64,000 nt of DNA from Actinobacteria bacterium casp-actino5 (lineage in GTDB: Bacteria > Actinomycetota > Acidimicrobiia > Acidimicrobiales > Ilumatobacteraceae), in NCBI GenBank assembly GCA_001510385.1, contig LFFE01000024.1:1-64000 (forward strand), read 5' to 3'. The notes under the pieces are model-generated. The model worked only from the letters and a program-made list of their open reading frames with translations. It was not told the DNA's origin and ran no database searches. Made by a program: the position numbers and the translations under genes. This document shows, piece by piece, positions 1-8,558 of this stretch. The number at the start of each line of letters is the position of its first letter. Within the stretch, counting starts at the first letter, position 1.

Positions 1-107
1 TCGACCATCATCGACACGTCGTTCTCACCAACGAGGTGATGGAGTAGTTCGCGAACAGCCGTTCGCAACACCCCTTCGTCGTCACCACTGAGTAAATAGA
101 TCGCCAT
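1..107 (-). CDS. holA: DNA polymerase III delta subunit, N-terminal fragment (cut by window edge)
   Basis: Only the first 35 or so codons are inside the window. The reading begins MAIYLLSGDDEGVLRTAVRE, which resembles the start of the clamp-loader delta subunit (the lip-GDE-xLLR-AVREL pattern). The ATG at 107 sits one base after the TGA of comEC, so the two are probably translated together. A comEA-comEC-holA order is common in bacteria and supports the call. The identity rests on a short N-terminus plus context; the ATPase-like core lies outside the window. Confidence 0.6.
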   Translation of the reverse strand, partial: MAIYLLSGDDEGVLRTAVRELLHHLVGENDVSMMV

Positions 108-108
108 C

Positions 109-1584
109 TCAGCCCTCGTGTCTAGCACGAAGGCGCGTCAACTGCCGAGAAACTGCAACCCCAACGACGAGGGCGGCCACGACCAGCGACGCCACAATGC
201 CCGGAATCGGGGATGCCGGTTCAACACGTTGCGCAATGCGAGCCACAATGTCAACCCACCAGACTCCGAGTTCAATGGGAGGCAACATGATCTGTGCCAG
301 AGGTGGGAACAGCGACGCAATGATTGCAACGGGCAATCCCACCATCATCACAATGCCCGCCACAGGAACAGCAAGAAGATTTGCCGGCAACGCAACCAGC
401 GGCGCACGTTGGAATACCGCAAGTGCAGGAATGAGTACCCCCAGTTGAGCGCCCAAGGTGACACCAATTGGGACGCTGAACACCTTCGGTGAAGGAAGAA
501 TGGACGTCACCAACGGCCCAATAGATATGACACCGAACGTGGCTCCAACCGAGAGATGGAAACCAACTGACGCTGACAGGAGTGGATCGACCACGATCAG
601 GGCGATGACTGCCATCGACAGCACTCGAACAGGATCGACCCTGCGACCCCTCGATGACGCAATGACGGCGATCGCCGCCATCACTCCCGCTCTCAGAATC
701 GACGGCTCAGAACGCGTGATAAGAACAAACCACCCGATGATGAGCAACGTGGAAACAACCTGCGCTCCGGGCGCGAGTTTTCGGATGAGTGGTGTCGCCA
801 CCGCAAGAATCAATGCCACGTTTTGACCAGAAACAGCAGTCAGGTGACTCAACCCACCCGACCGAAACCGTTGAAGCATCTCTACTGGCTGATCTCGATC
901 GTCCCCGATCACGAGACCACGAAATAACGCCCCGCGGTCTCCACCAATGACATTTCCTACGTCAGTCACCAGACGACGTACGCGATTTGATGCCCGCGAC
1001 ACGGCAGAACCGTCCGCGAGATCGCCAAGCCATTCGGCTTGAAACTCACAGACCACGTGTTGCCATCGGACTCTCAAATATCGATCTGCTGGGAGCCGCA
1101 TGATCTCACCGCTCACGGTCAAATATTGACCTGCGCTGACTGACTCAAGTCGAGCACGTACCGAATACCGACGCGCCCATAGCTCGCAACGATCACCATG
1201 GATGTCGATGATGAGCCGAGTAGACGCACCATACGATTGCGGATCATCGACAACGCGCACCGAGCCGATGAATGATGTCTCGACGACGTCGTTCGCAGCC
1301 GCATTGGCTGTCCGACTTTGTACCGAAACCGTACCAAGTACCAACGTGATCATCACACACGCAACAAGATTCGAACGAGACGCTTGATGGGGAAACGGTC
1401 GCACGACCCAGAAGACCGACGAGACAACAGCGAAGTGGACCACTTCTGGATGCAACGCACACCACCAAACGCCGCCAGCCGCAAGCATCAGCCATCCGGT
1501 TCGAAGGGACGTCGACACACCGGCGTCACTATCCGCTGCAACGTGCCCGCTTGCGGATCCAAAGTGATCGTAGGATTCATTCAT
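109..1584 (-). CDS. comEC: ComEC/Rec2 competence channel protein, membrane part only
   Basis: Polytopic inner-membrane channel for single-stranded DNA uptake during transformation. The diagnostic competence-domain motif LSHLTAVSGQN is near the middle, followed by several hydrophobic helices and the SxGFxLS-type segment (ASVGFHLSVGATFG). About 491 residues from the ATG at 1584. The frame stays open upstream to 2016, but that part is the antisense of a convincing + strand membrane gene, so the longer version is rejected. No C-terminal metallo-beta-lactamase domain is present, unlike the longer ComEC type. The gene follows comEA and precedes holA; its ATG shares a CATG with the divergent gene at 1583. 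No clear Shine-Dalgarno is seen before this start. Confidence 0.85.
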   Translation of the reverse strand: MNESYDHFGSASGHVAADSDAGVSTSLRTGWLMLAAGGVWWCALHPEVVHFAVVSSVFWVVRPFPHQASRSNLVACVMITLVLGTVSVQSRTANAAANDVVETSFIGSVRVVDDPQSYGASTRLIIDIHGDRCELWARRYSVRARLESVSAGQYLTVSGEIMRLPADRYLRVRWQHVVCEFQAEWLGDLADGSAVSRASNRVRRLVTDVGNVIGGDRGALFRGLVIGDDRDQPVEMLQRFRSGGLSHLTAVSGQNVALILAVATPLIRKLAPGAQVVSTLLIIGWFVLITRSEPSILRAGVMAAIAVIASSRGRRVDPVRVLSMAVIALIVVDPLLSASVGFHLSVGATFGVISIGPLVTSILPSPKVFSVPIGVTLGAQLGVLIPALAVFQRAPLVALPANLLAVPVAGIVMMVGLPVAIIASLFPPLAQIMLPPIELGVWWVDIVARIAQRVEPASPIPGIVASLVVAALVVGVAVSRQLTRLRARHEG

Positions 1585-2035
1585 GGCGCAACGACCCGGG
1601 GGTGAATCAGGTGCAACATCGGCACCGGTCGAAGGAGGGCCGCGCTGGTATCGAGCACGGATCCTGTTTGGTGGGCCGTTCGCAGCGCTTGTCCCACCGT
1701 CGGTAATTGGCTTGTTGTCATTACTCGTCATGGTGTTGGGCGGAGGCAGGCAGAGTGCGATCGCCGGACTGGTAGGGACCGTCGTCTCCGCGCCAGGCCT
1801 TCTCATGATGGGTGCACCCATCGCAGACTCCAGCACATACCCCGCTGCAATCCTCGTCAGCGCGATCTTTTGGTCTGCCATTGGTTTCATTGCCGCATGG
1901 AGAGCAACACGGCGCCCAATTGCCGGTTGGCCCGACTTCTGGCGTGAATATCTGATGCTCTGGCTCGCCACAGCCATTGGGGCAGGGCTCGGAATTGGAA
2001 TTGCCGCCGCACGCATCGGCGGGACTCTTCTCTAA
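1583..2035 (+). CDS. Small multi-pass membrane protein between comEA and comEC
   Basis: Encodes 150 residues: a polar, Gly/Pro-rich N-terminus of about 25 residues, then around four hydrophobic segments (roughly residues 30-52, 58-75, 85-105 and 125-145) separated by short basic loops such as WRATRRPIAGWPDFWREY. AGGA lies seven bases before the ATG, a plausible ribosome site. I do not recognise the family. It lies on the strand opposite to comEA and comEC and interrupts what is normally a contiguous pair. The hydrophobic pattern and the implausible antisense translation (polar, Arg/Pro-rich) are the reasons for calling it real. Confidence 0.7.
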   Translation: MAQRPGGESGATSAPVEGGPRWYRARILFGGPFAALVPPSVIGLLSLLVMVLGGGRQSAIAGLVGTVVSAPGLLMMGAPIADSSTYPAAILVSAIFWSAIGFIAAWRATRRPIAGWPDFWREYLMLWLATAIGAGLGIGIAAARIGGTLL

Positions 2036-2060
2036 CAACCCGCTTCGAGGAGCACCCGAG

Positions 2061-2714
2061 CTATGTCGACGCGACATCTCTCACTTTCTCCACCGTTGCC
2101 GGACCAATCCCTGATACTCGGGTGAGGTCGTCGATTGAAGAAAATGGGCCGTTTGCCTCGCGTTCTCGGATGATTTGACTTGCCGTGGCTGGCCCGACAC
2201 CGGGCAATGATTCAAGCTCAATAGCTGATGCCGTGTTGACGTTGATCGTAGAACCAACGCCTTGCTCGAGGTAAATGAATGGATCACCGTTCATCGCTTC
2301 ACTGGACGGCACGTACACCCGATCGCCATCTGCAACAAATGAAGCAAGATTGAGGGCATCAAGCTCTGCGTCATCAGTTGGGCCATCAGCTGCTGTAATC
2401 GCATCGATAACTCTGCTTCCCACAGGTATTTGATGAACGCCAGGTGCTGCAACTTCACCAGCGACGTGAACTGAAAGAGATACCGCCGTATCAATCCAGA
2501 GGACGGCGGTGGTTGCTGGGGCGGTCGAGACCTTAGAGTTTGCAGATGGGAGGCTGTCCTCAATGCGATCTGACGGTGGAGCAAACAACCACACTGCAAC
2601 AAGAATCGCCGCGACGACGGTTACTGCCGTCATCAATAATTGAGCGGTACGCCGGTTGAACACGCGTGCTCTCAACTCGGTGCGAACGCGCATCCGCCAC
2701 GCAGAAAATTCCAT
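2061..2714 (-). CDS. comEA: ComEA-type DNA-binding competence protein
   Basis: Membrane-anchored receptor that binds double-stranded DNA for uptake through ComEC. Order of parts in 217 residues: short cytoplasmic basic N-terminus, one transmembrane helix (about residues 26-46, LLMTAVTVVAAILVAVWLF), a linker, an SLBB domain (VHVAGEVAAPGVHQIPVGSRV), then two C-terminal helix-hairpin-helix motifs (INVNTASAIELESLPGVGP and SSIDDLTRVSGIGP). AAAGG sits about eight bases before the ATG. The 3' end is 25 bases from the end of the convergent membrane gene. Confidence 0.92.
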   Translation of the reverse strand: MEFSAWRMRVRTELRARVFNRRTAQLLMTAVTVVAAILVAVWLFAPPSDRIEDSLPSANSKVSTAPATTAVLWIDTAVSLSVHVAGEVAAPGVHQIPVGSRVIDAITAADGPTDDAELDALNLASFVADGDRVYVPSSEAMNGDPFIYLEQGVGSTINVNTASAIELESLPGVGPATASQIIREREANGPFSSIDDLTRVSGIGPATVEKVRDVAST

Positions 2715-2799
2715 CGGTCAGCCTTTCAAAGCAACTCACCGGGAAGGTCGGAGCGCTGACCCTACCGATCAGTCCGCTGGCCAACGAGCAATTTTCGTA

Positions 2800-3534
2800 T
2801 CAGAACAAACGAGCCGTTAACTGTTTGCGATAGGCCGCGGTGCGAGGGTCATGCGGGCCCATCAATTCAAGGATGTCAACAAACCGTTGACGAGCCTCGT
2901 CATCGCCCTTCACGCGTTCGAGCAATGACTCAAGTTCACTGTCAAAGTCATCATCAGGTGCAACCGACCCGACGCGGGCTGCAGCCTTCACCCGTCGCAC
3001 CTCATCGCTTTCGGGAATTCGCTCAAGAAGAGCAAGCGCCTCTTCGTTTGCGTCTCGTTCAACAAGAATGTCGGCTAAGGCAATGATGGCTGCCTCATTC
3101 GCGGGATCAGTTTCGAGCACGGCACGAAGACCTAATTCATCGCGACGCTCGATCAGACCATTCACCATCTCAGCCACAGGGTCAGAGCCAAGGCGCCCGA
3201 TGAACGCATCAATTTCTGATCGACCCTGAGCACCAACGAACCCGTCGACGACCTGGCCGTCACGAACGGCGTATACCGCTGGGATTGATTGGACCTGAAA
3301 CATCTGCGATATCGCTGGGTTCTCGTCGACGTTTACCTTCGCGAGAACAACTTCGCCTCCGGTTGTAGCAACAGCCTCCTCGAGCATCGGACCAAGGGTC
3401 TTGCAGGGGCCGCACCAAGGGGCCCAGAGGTCAACAACAACTGCTTGGCGTCGTGACCGTTCAAGTACCTGAACCTCGAAATCTGCGTCACCAACGTCGA
3501 AGACTGGCCCTAGGAAACCTGAAATGTCACTCAC
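2800..3534 (-). CDS. Thioredoxin-domain protein with TPR-like C-terminus (CnoX/YbbN type)
   Basis: A thioredoxin fold (about residues 10-115) with an intact WCGPC redox centre and the cis-proline segment SIPAVYAV, followed by an alpha-helical TPR-like half (about 120-240). This is the architecture of CnoX/YbbN holdase-redoxins, which protect proteins during oxidative or hypochlorite stress and hand them to chaperones; that role is family knowledge. The frame allows GTG starts at 3543 and 3534. I chose 3534 because TAGGGT lies seven bases before it, matching the leaderless pattern seen across the window. The gene is divergent from the phosphotransferase at 3598. Confidence 0.85.
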   Translation of the reverse strand: MSDISGFLGPVFDVGDADFEVQVLERSRRQAVVVDLWAPWCGPCKTLGPMLEEAVATTGGEVVLAKVNVDENPAISQMFQVQSIPAVYAVRDGQVVDGFVGAQGRSEIDAFIGRLGSDPVAEMVNGLIERRDELGLRAVLETDPANEAAIIALADILVERDANEEALALLERIPESDEVRRVKAAARVGSVAPDDDFDSELESLLERVKGDDEARQRFVDILELMGPHDPRTAAYRKQLTARLF

Positions 3535-3541
3535 AACTTCC

Positions 3542-3547
3542 ACCCTA
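3542..3547 (-). promoter_or_regulatory. Putative -10 box (TAGGGT), leaderless start of the thioredoxin-TPR gene
   Basis: On the minus strand TAGGGT ends seven bases before the GTG at 3534. It fits the TAnnnT pattern repeated at many unit-first genes here; no clear -35 was assigned. Confidence 0.4.
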
Positions 3548-3584
3548 CCGACGTACCGAGAGCATGAGGTAACCCCGCCATCAG

Positions 3585-3590
3585 TACGAT
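3585..3590 (+). promoter_or_regulatory. Putative -10 box (TACGAT) of the phosphotransferase gene
   Basis: TACGAT ends seven bases before the ATG at 3598, implying a transcript starting at or next to the start codon. No strong -35 element is visible. Confidence 0.45.
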
Positions 3591-3597
3591 CGGAGAA

Positions 3598-4629
3598 ATG
3601 AGCGCACCCGCGGGAATTGCCGAGTCTTCCGTCACCAAGTGGCTAAACGCATCGATTGACGGGGCATCAGGTCCGTATGAGTGGGAGATGATCGCTGGTG
3701 GGCACTCGAACTTGACATTCCTTGTCACCGACGCCAATGGACGCCGATTAGTACTTCGGCGACCGCCACTCGCTCACGGCCTTACGAGCGCCCACGACAT
3801 GGCTCGAGAACATCGAATCATCTCAGCGTTGCATCGTTCGTCGGTACCGGTACCGACGACACTTGGACTTTGTGAGGACTCCGACATCAACGGGGCTCCG
3901 TTCTACGTCATGGATTACGTTGCCGGACACGTGCTGAGAGATGTTGCATCTGCTGAGCGACTGCTCACCGAACAATCACGAGCGCAAGCGAGCGAATCAC
4001 TCGCCGACACACTTGCGGCGATCCATCACGTCAACCTTGAAGCCGTGGGACTTAGCGACCTCGGTCGGCACGAGGACTACCTCGCCCGACAACTTCGGCG
4101 GTGGTACGGACAGTGGGAACAGCAACGAACCCGCGACCTCGATCTCATCGATTCAGTTCACGCCGAGTTGATTGCACACCTCCCTGAACAAGGACCGGCA
4201 ACAATCGTTCACGGTGACTACCGGCTCGACAACACGATGGTTGACGATGACGGCAATGTCTGCGCAGTTCTCGACTGGGAAATCTGCACGCTCGGAGACC
4301 CTCTTGCTGACATCGCAACGCTCGCTGTGTATTGGACCGGCCCAACCGATGAGCAAAGCGCATGGGAATCAGGAGCCACGACAGCGACAGGTTTCTGGAA
4401 CCGTGATCAACTCATCGAGCGATACGCAGCAACCTCGAAACGAGACCTCGGCGACTTCGATGTATACCTCGCATTTGCAAACTGGAAACTTGCCTGCATC
4501 CTCGAAGGCGTTTACGCCAGGTATCTCGGCGGCGCACTCGGTGAACGAGATGCAGCAGAGCTAGAACCCTTCAAACGACAGGTCGACTCTGCGGCCACAG
4601 CTGCTGCAACACTCCTCAACTTGATCTAA
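3598..4629 (+). CDS. Phosphotransferase-family (APH/ACAD10-type) kinase-like protein
   Basis: 343 residues with an aminoglycoside/choline-kinase fold. A lysine-lacking but Arg-rich beta-3 region (RRLVLRRPP) precedes the catalytic loop HGDYRLDNTM and the metal-binding segment VLDWEICTLGDPLADI, which are near-perfect for the family. This type is usually linked to acyl-CoA metabolism (homologous to the kinase domain of ACAD10/11) rather than to antibiotic resistance; that is inference from similarity. A PAC2 gene follows four bases downstream, so the two are probably co-transcribed. The canonical ATP-binding lysine is not obvious, which is common in this branch. Confidence 0.85.
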   Translation: MSAPAGIAESSVTKWLNASIDGASGPYEWEMIAGGHSNLTFLVTDANGRRLVLRRPPLAHGLTSAHDMAREHRIISALHRSSVPVPTTLGLCEDSDINGAPFYVMDYVAGHVLRDVASAERLLTEQSRAQASESLADTLAAIHHVNLEAVGLSDLGRHEDYLARQLRRWYGQWEQQRTRDLDLIDSVHAELIAHLPEQGPATIVHGDYRLDNTMVDDDGNVCAVLDWEICTLGDPLADIATLAVYWTGPTDEQSAWESGATTATGFWNRDQLIERYAATSKRDLGDFDVYLAFANWKLACILEGVYARYLGGALGERDAAELEPFKRQVDSAATAAATLLNLI

Positions 4630-4633
4630 CGAC

Positions 4634-5512
4634 ATGACAATCACCTGGAACAACAAGCCTTCAGCGCTAACCAACCCTGTTCTCATCGTCTACCTCGGCG
4701 GGTGGATCGACTCGGGAGGAGCAGCACAACTAGCCGTTGATGCACTACTCGAAGAATGTGAAGCCGAGCCAATCGCTGCCTTCGACGACGACACCTACCT
4801 TGATTTTCGGGCGCGCAGGCCCACGATGAAACTGGTCGAGGGTCGCAACACCATTCTCGATTGGCAACACATTGTCCTCTCGCACGGAAGAGATCGAATT
4901 GGTCGCGACATCATCATTGCCCACGGGCCAGAACCAGATCTGGCTTGGCACCGGTTTGTTGCTGAACTCACACAAGCTGCCGGAGAACTAGGCGTGCGTA
5001 CATGCGCCCATTTGGGGGCATACCCGTTTGCGTGCCCGCACACCAGGCCCTCCCGGCTATCGATGACAACTGCGTCAGAAGACCTCCTTGCGGCACTGCC
5101 ATTCCTCCGAAGCACCCTTGACGTGCCAGGAGGAATCGGTTCCGCCCTCGAACACTCGCTCCATGCGCAAGACATCCCCACCCTCGGCATCTGGGCTCAA
5201 GTCCCGCACTATGCAGCCACAATGCCTTATCCCGCCGCAGGAGTTGCGCTCCTCGATGGATTGAACACTGCACTTGATCTCGTCATCGATGGAACCGATC
5301 TCCGTTCGTCGATGGTTGAGCACCGTGAACGCCTCGACAAGTTGGTGCGCGACAACCCTGAACACGCAATGATGTTGCGCAACTTAGAAACAACACACGA
5401 TGCCCAACTTGCCGACGAGCCCCAGATCGAATTGTCCCCGCCAACGATTGGGAATATCTCAGCGGATGAGCTCAGCGAGCAGGTCGAACGCTTCCTTCGT
5501 GGCCAAGACTGA
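4634..5512 (+). CDS. PAC2-family protein
   Basis: 292 residues. The start LIVYLGGWIDSGGAA, the FDDDTYLDFRARRPTMKLVEG block and the later PHYAATMPYPAA segment are typical of the actinobacterial PAC2 (proteasome-assembly-chaperone-like) family. The family is widespread in actinobacteria, and its biochemical role outside eukaryotes is not settled. It begins four bases after the phosphotransferase gene and 37 bases before a luciferase-like oxidoreductase, which may have its own promoter. Nothing looks truncated. Confidence 0.85.
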   Translation: MTITWNNKPSALTNPVLIVYLGGWIDSGGAAQLAVDALLEECEAEPIAAFDDDTYLDFRARRPTMKLVEGRNTILDWQHIVLSHGRDRIGRDIIIAHGPEPDLAWHRFVAELTQAAGELGVRTCAHLGAYPFACPHTRPSRLSMTTASEDLLAALPFLRSTLDVPGGIGSALEHSLHAQDIPTLGIWAQVPHYAATMPYPAAGVALLDGLNTALDLVIDGTDLRSSMVEHRERLDKLVRDNPEHAMMLRNLETTHDAQLADEPQIELSPPTIGNISADELSEQVERFLRGQD

Positions 5513-5537
5513 TTCGCCACAACTCATCGGCCCGAAT

Positions 5538-5543
5538 TAGGGT
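5538..5543 (+). promoter_or_regulatory. Putative -10 box (TAGGGT) of the first luciferase-like gene
   Basis: TAGGGT ends six bases before the ATG at 5550, the same geometry as other leaderless starts in the window. Confidence 0.4.
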
Positions 5544-5549
5544 CGGGAT

Positions 5550-6566
5550 ATGAAAATCGATGCAACTCTGATGGGCGGTCTCGCCGAGGCAGCCGCTTCC
5601 GCAAAGGATCTTGAGGCAGCCGGATACGACGGCGCATGGACGGCCGAGACAGCGCACGACCCGTTCCTTCCCCTCGTTCAGGCAGCTGGCGACACCAGCT
5701 CGATCGAAATTGGAACCTCAATTGCTGTCGCATTTGCCCGAAACCCAATGCTGCTCGCCAACCTAGGCTGGGACCTTCAAGCGTTCTCAAAAGGCCGCTT
5801 CATTCTCGGATTGGGCTCCCAAATCAAGCCTCACATCACGAAACGGTTCTCAATGGAATGGAGCCACCCCGCTCCACGCATGCGAGAGATGATTAACGCA
5901 ATTCGTGCGATCTGGGATACGTGGGAAAACGGAACGAAGCTTGACTTTCGCGGCGACTTCTATCAACACACATTGATGACGCCGTTTTTTACCCCTGATG
6001 CTGCAGATCTCGCAGGGTTCGGCGTGCCGAAGATCTTCATTGCCGCGGTCGGAAACCTGATGACAGAAGTTGCAGGTGAAACCTGTGACGGCGTCATCGT
6101 TCACGGTTTCACCACCGAGCGATATATCCGCGAGGTGACTATCCCTGCCCTTGCCAAGGGTCGCGAGAAAGCTGGCAAAACAATGGATGGCTTCCAAATT
6201 TCTGGGCCTCTCTTTGTCGTCACCGGCAACAACGAAGACGAAATTCAGCAAGCCACTCAAGCGACAAAGCAACAGATTGCGTTCTACGGTTCAACACCGG
6301 CATACCGGCCGGTCCTTGAGCTTCATGGCTGGGGCGAAATGCAAGAAGAACTCAATCGACTCTCAAAAGGAGGCGACTGGGTGAAGATGGGCGAGGTGAT
6401 TGATGATGAAATGCTCAACACTTTCGCGGTGGTTGGCGAACCAGAGCAGATCGCTCCGGAGTTGAAGCGGCGCTACGGCGACATCGTTGACCGCCTCGGC
6501 TTTTACGCCCCTTACCGCTCAGACCCCGAGCGATGGAGGCCTGTGCTCGAGGAATTACGCAAATAA
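5550..6566 (+). CDS. Luciferase-like (LLM) F420-dependent oxidoreductase
   Basis: 338 residues of the bacterial luciferase/F420-reductase TIM barrel: N-terminal AAGYDGAWTAETAHDPFLPL, then IEIGTSIAVAFARNPMLLANLGWDLQ and GRFILGLGSQIKPHITKRFSM, which are characteristic of the TIGR03617-like subfamily. These enzymes use F420 or FMN to oxidise or reduce small molecules; the substrate cannot be read from sequence. Full length. It converges with the sensor kinase gene eight bases downstream. Confidence 0.88.
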   Translation: MKIDATLMGGLAEAAASAKDLEAAGYDGAWTAETAHDPFLPLVQAAGDTSSIEIGTSIAVAFARNPMLLANLGWDLQAFSKGRFILGLGSQIKPHITKRFSMEWSHPAPRMREMINAIRAIWDTWENGTKLDFRGDFYQHTLMTPFFTPDAADLAGFGVPKIFIAAVGNLMTEVAGETCDGVIVHGFTTERYIREVTIPALAKGREKAGKTMDGFQISGPLFVVTGNNEDEIQQATQATKQQIAFYGSTPAYRPVLELHGWGEMQEELNRLSKGGDWVKMGEVIDDEMLNTFAVVGEPEQIAPELKRRYGDIVDRLGFYAPYRSDPERWRPVLEELRK

Positions 6567-6574
6567 CTCGGGAT

Positions 6575-7921
6575 CTACAACCTCGGGAACGCGACAACTG
6601 CATCGATCCCGCCGCTCGGTGTAGCCCTTAGCTCAGCCGACCCGCCCGAACTCTCAGCGAGTTGACGAACAATTGCAAGACCAAGTCCAGTTCCACCTGG
6701 GTTTGCTCCCTTTGCACGCCAGAAGCGTTCAAACGCCTGCTCACGATCAAGATTGCTCATTCCTGGGCCGCTATCGATGACATGGATTTCACCGACGCCT
6801 GGAGTGCGCATCACTTTGATGACGATCCGTGATCCATTCTCAACAACATCGAGAGCGTTATCAATGAAGTTGTCGATGCACTGCTCGGCCGCTGTCGGCA
6901 CCGCCAGAACATCAACAGTGTCTGCATCACAAAGAAATTCGAGTTGGACATCCCGCTCGGCGAGCAACGGCCCCCAATAATCGCAACGCTCCTCAGATAC
7001 CGAGCGAAGTTCAACGAGTTCTCGCTTGACCTGTTGCCCTTCAGAACGCGAGAGCAGAAGTAGACCCTCAATGATTCTGCTCAGCCGATCGATCTCGGCC
7101 ACCGCCGCCTCAAGATGCTCATCCCGATCTCGCCCTTCAGCAACCGCCGCCGATTCCAGCCGAAGTCGCAGTGCCGTCAACGGGGTTCGTAATTGATGAG
7201 ATGCCGCTCCGGCGAATCCGCGCTGGCGTTCCAGCATCCCCTCTAGTCGGTCAACCATTGCGTTGTACGACCTTGCCAACACTCGTACCTCCCGAGATCC
7301 TTTTCGTTCATCGGCGCGATCTCCCAGATCGCCCTTCGCAAGTCGCTCAGAGGTTTCCGTTAACTGTTTGATCGGACGCGTGAATGCTCCGGCAAGTGCA
7401 AATGCTGCGATCACCGCAATGAATATCGAGATCGCCGCGACTGCAAGTAGCCCCATCAGCCGGGCATTTACCGCACCAGAGATCTTTGATGCTGGTGCGG
7501 TGATCCGCACCGCACCCACCGTCGTCTCTCCAGAGATCACAGGCACTGAGACGAAGAACAACTCCGATCCGAGTGTTATTGACTCGCGTTGTCCAGTTAC
7601 AGGGTTACCTAATAAGGCGCCGGCGATCTCTGGGCGGTTGTTGAAATCTGAGCCAACGTCAAAGGTTGGTCCAATTACTGCTTCCCCGGTGCTATCGACG
7701 ACGACTACTCGGACGTCGCTTGACAATTCGTACGCCTCGATAAGAGCGCTGAGCGATGCGGTCTCACCGGACGCACCATCTTCAAGTATTTCTTCAACTC
7801 GCCCAGCAAGAACAAAAGCATCACGCTCGAGTTGCGTCCAAGCCGATCGCGCTCGACCGATCGAAGATGGAAACGAGTACACCACTGCAAATTGGGAGGA
7901 TTTCGAAATATGAGTGACCAT
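6575..7921 (-). CDS. Sensor histidine kinase lacking its first transmembrane helix
   Basis: 448 residues. Order: sensor region (about 30-150), one transmembrane helix (about 155-179), HAMP (FTRPIKQLTETSERLAKGDL), HisKA with phospho-acceptor His about residue 242 in SHQLRTPLTALR, and an intact HATPase (N box DNFIDNALDVV, G1 DSGPGM, G2 GGTGLGLAIV). Kinases of this layout normally start with a membrane helix before the sensor. Here the reading starts with MVTHISKSSQ, no hydrophobic stretch of helix length follows, and the other minus-strand frames just upstream offer none. No response regulator is adjacent. The start overlaps the divergent gene at 7910 by 12 bases. It may be 5'-truncated by a deletion, but the catalytic half is undamaged. 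Confidence 0.8.
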   Translation of the reverse strand: MVTHISKSSQFAVVYSFPSSIGRARSAWTQLERDAFVLAGRVEEILEDGASGETASLSALIEAYELSSDVRVVVVDSTGEAVIGPTFDVGSDFNNRPEIAGALLGNPVTGQRESITLGSELFFVSVPVISGETTVGAVRITAPASKISGAVNARLMGLLAVAAISIFIAVIAAFALAGAFTRPIKQLTETSERLAKGDLGDRADERKGSREVRVLARSYNAMVDRLEGMLERQRGFAGAASHQLRTPLTALRLRLESAAVAEGRDRDEHLEAAVAEIDRLSRIIEGLLLLSRSEGQQVKRELVELRSVSEERCDYWGPLLAERDVQLEFLCDADTVDVLAVPTAAEQCIDNFIDNALDVVENGSRIVIKVMRTPGVGEIHVIDSGPGMSNLDREQAFERFWRAKGANPGGTGLGLAIVRQLAESSGGSAELRATPSGGIDAVVAFPRL

Positions 7922-8473
7922 TTCTGGTGGTACCTGTCACGTTCAACAGGAATCGTTGCGCTCGTGCTTCTCGTGCTGTCATTCACTTGGGGAATCCTTC
8001 TTTCGACCCGTGCACTACGTGAGGTAGATCGTCCCGCGTGGCTTCTCGCGACCCATTCCTAGCTGTCTGGCACGTCGCTCGCAATGGTAGTTATCCACGT
8101 CATCAGCCTCATGTTGGACGAGTGGGTCCGATTCACCGTGCGCGACGTCCTCGTTCCGGGGTCAGCAACATGGCAAGGTGCCAACCGAACTGCCGAGATC
8201 GGCACTGCGATCGGCGTGTACGGCTTCTATCTCTTACTCCTCGTGCAGATGACATCTCTCTTTCGTAAACGCATTTCGCGGCGAGTATGGCTTGGCATCC
8301 ATCGTGCGAGTTTCCCGCTCGTCTTCGGTCTGCTGCTGCATGCCGGATGGGCAGGAACGGATACCTCAAATCGCGTCTACCAAGCGGGCGCCATCGTAAT
8401 GGCAATGACGGCTGGCGCCGCAAGCGTCATCCGCGTGATCTCTCCATCACGAGCAAAACGTCAGACAGCCTGA
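7910..8473 (+). pseudogene. Ferric-reductase-like/YedZ-type heme-binding membrane protein, interrupted by in-frame TAG
   Basis: One frame from ATG 7910 (good Shine-Dalgarno GGGAGGA about ten bases before) to TGA 8473, broken only by TAG at 8060-8062. The two halves join naturally: ...DRPAWLLATHS, stop, LSGTSLAMVVIHVISLMLDEW... In relatives an H-x-W-L-SG motif occurs here, so TAG fits a single-base change from TGG (Trp). The joined product would be about 187 residues with around five to six membrane helices and His residues placed as heme ligands (ATHS, VVIHV, GIHRASF, LLLHAGW). It could be a young pseudogene, a sequencing error or a read-through case. The second part could start at ATG 8084 but would lack the first helices. 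Confidence 0.75.
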
Positions 8474-8558
8474 CCCGCCTGGGCATTCGAATTGGTCACA
8501 CTGCGGCCCATCTACATGAACTAAAACGGAGTAACCGTTCAACCTCATTGGAGATGCG

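Noticed and set aside
1585-2016. 5' extension of comEC to 2016 (635-residue version)
   Set aside because: The extra ~145 residues are polar, Pro/Arg-rich and antisense to a convincing membrane-protein gene; the competence domain starts after 1584.
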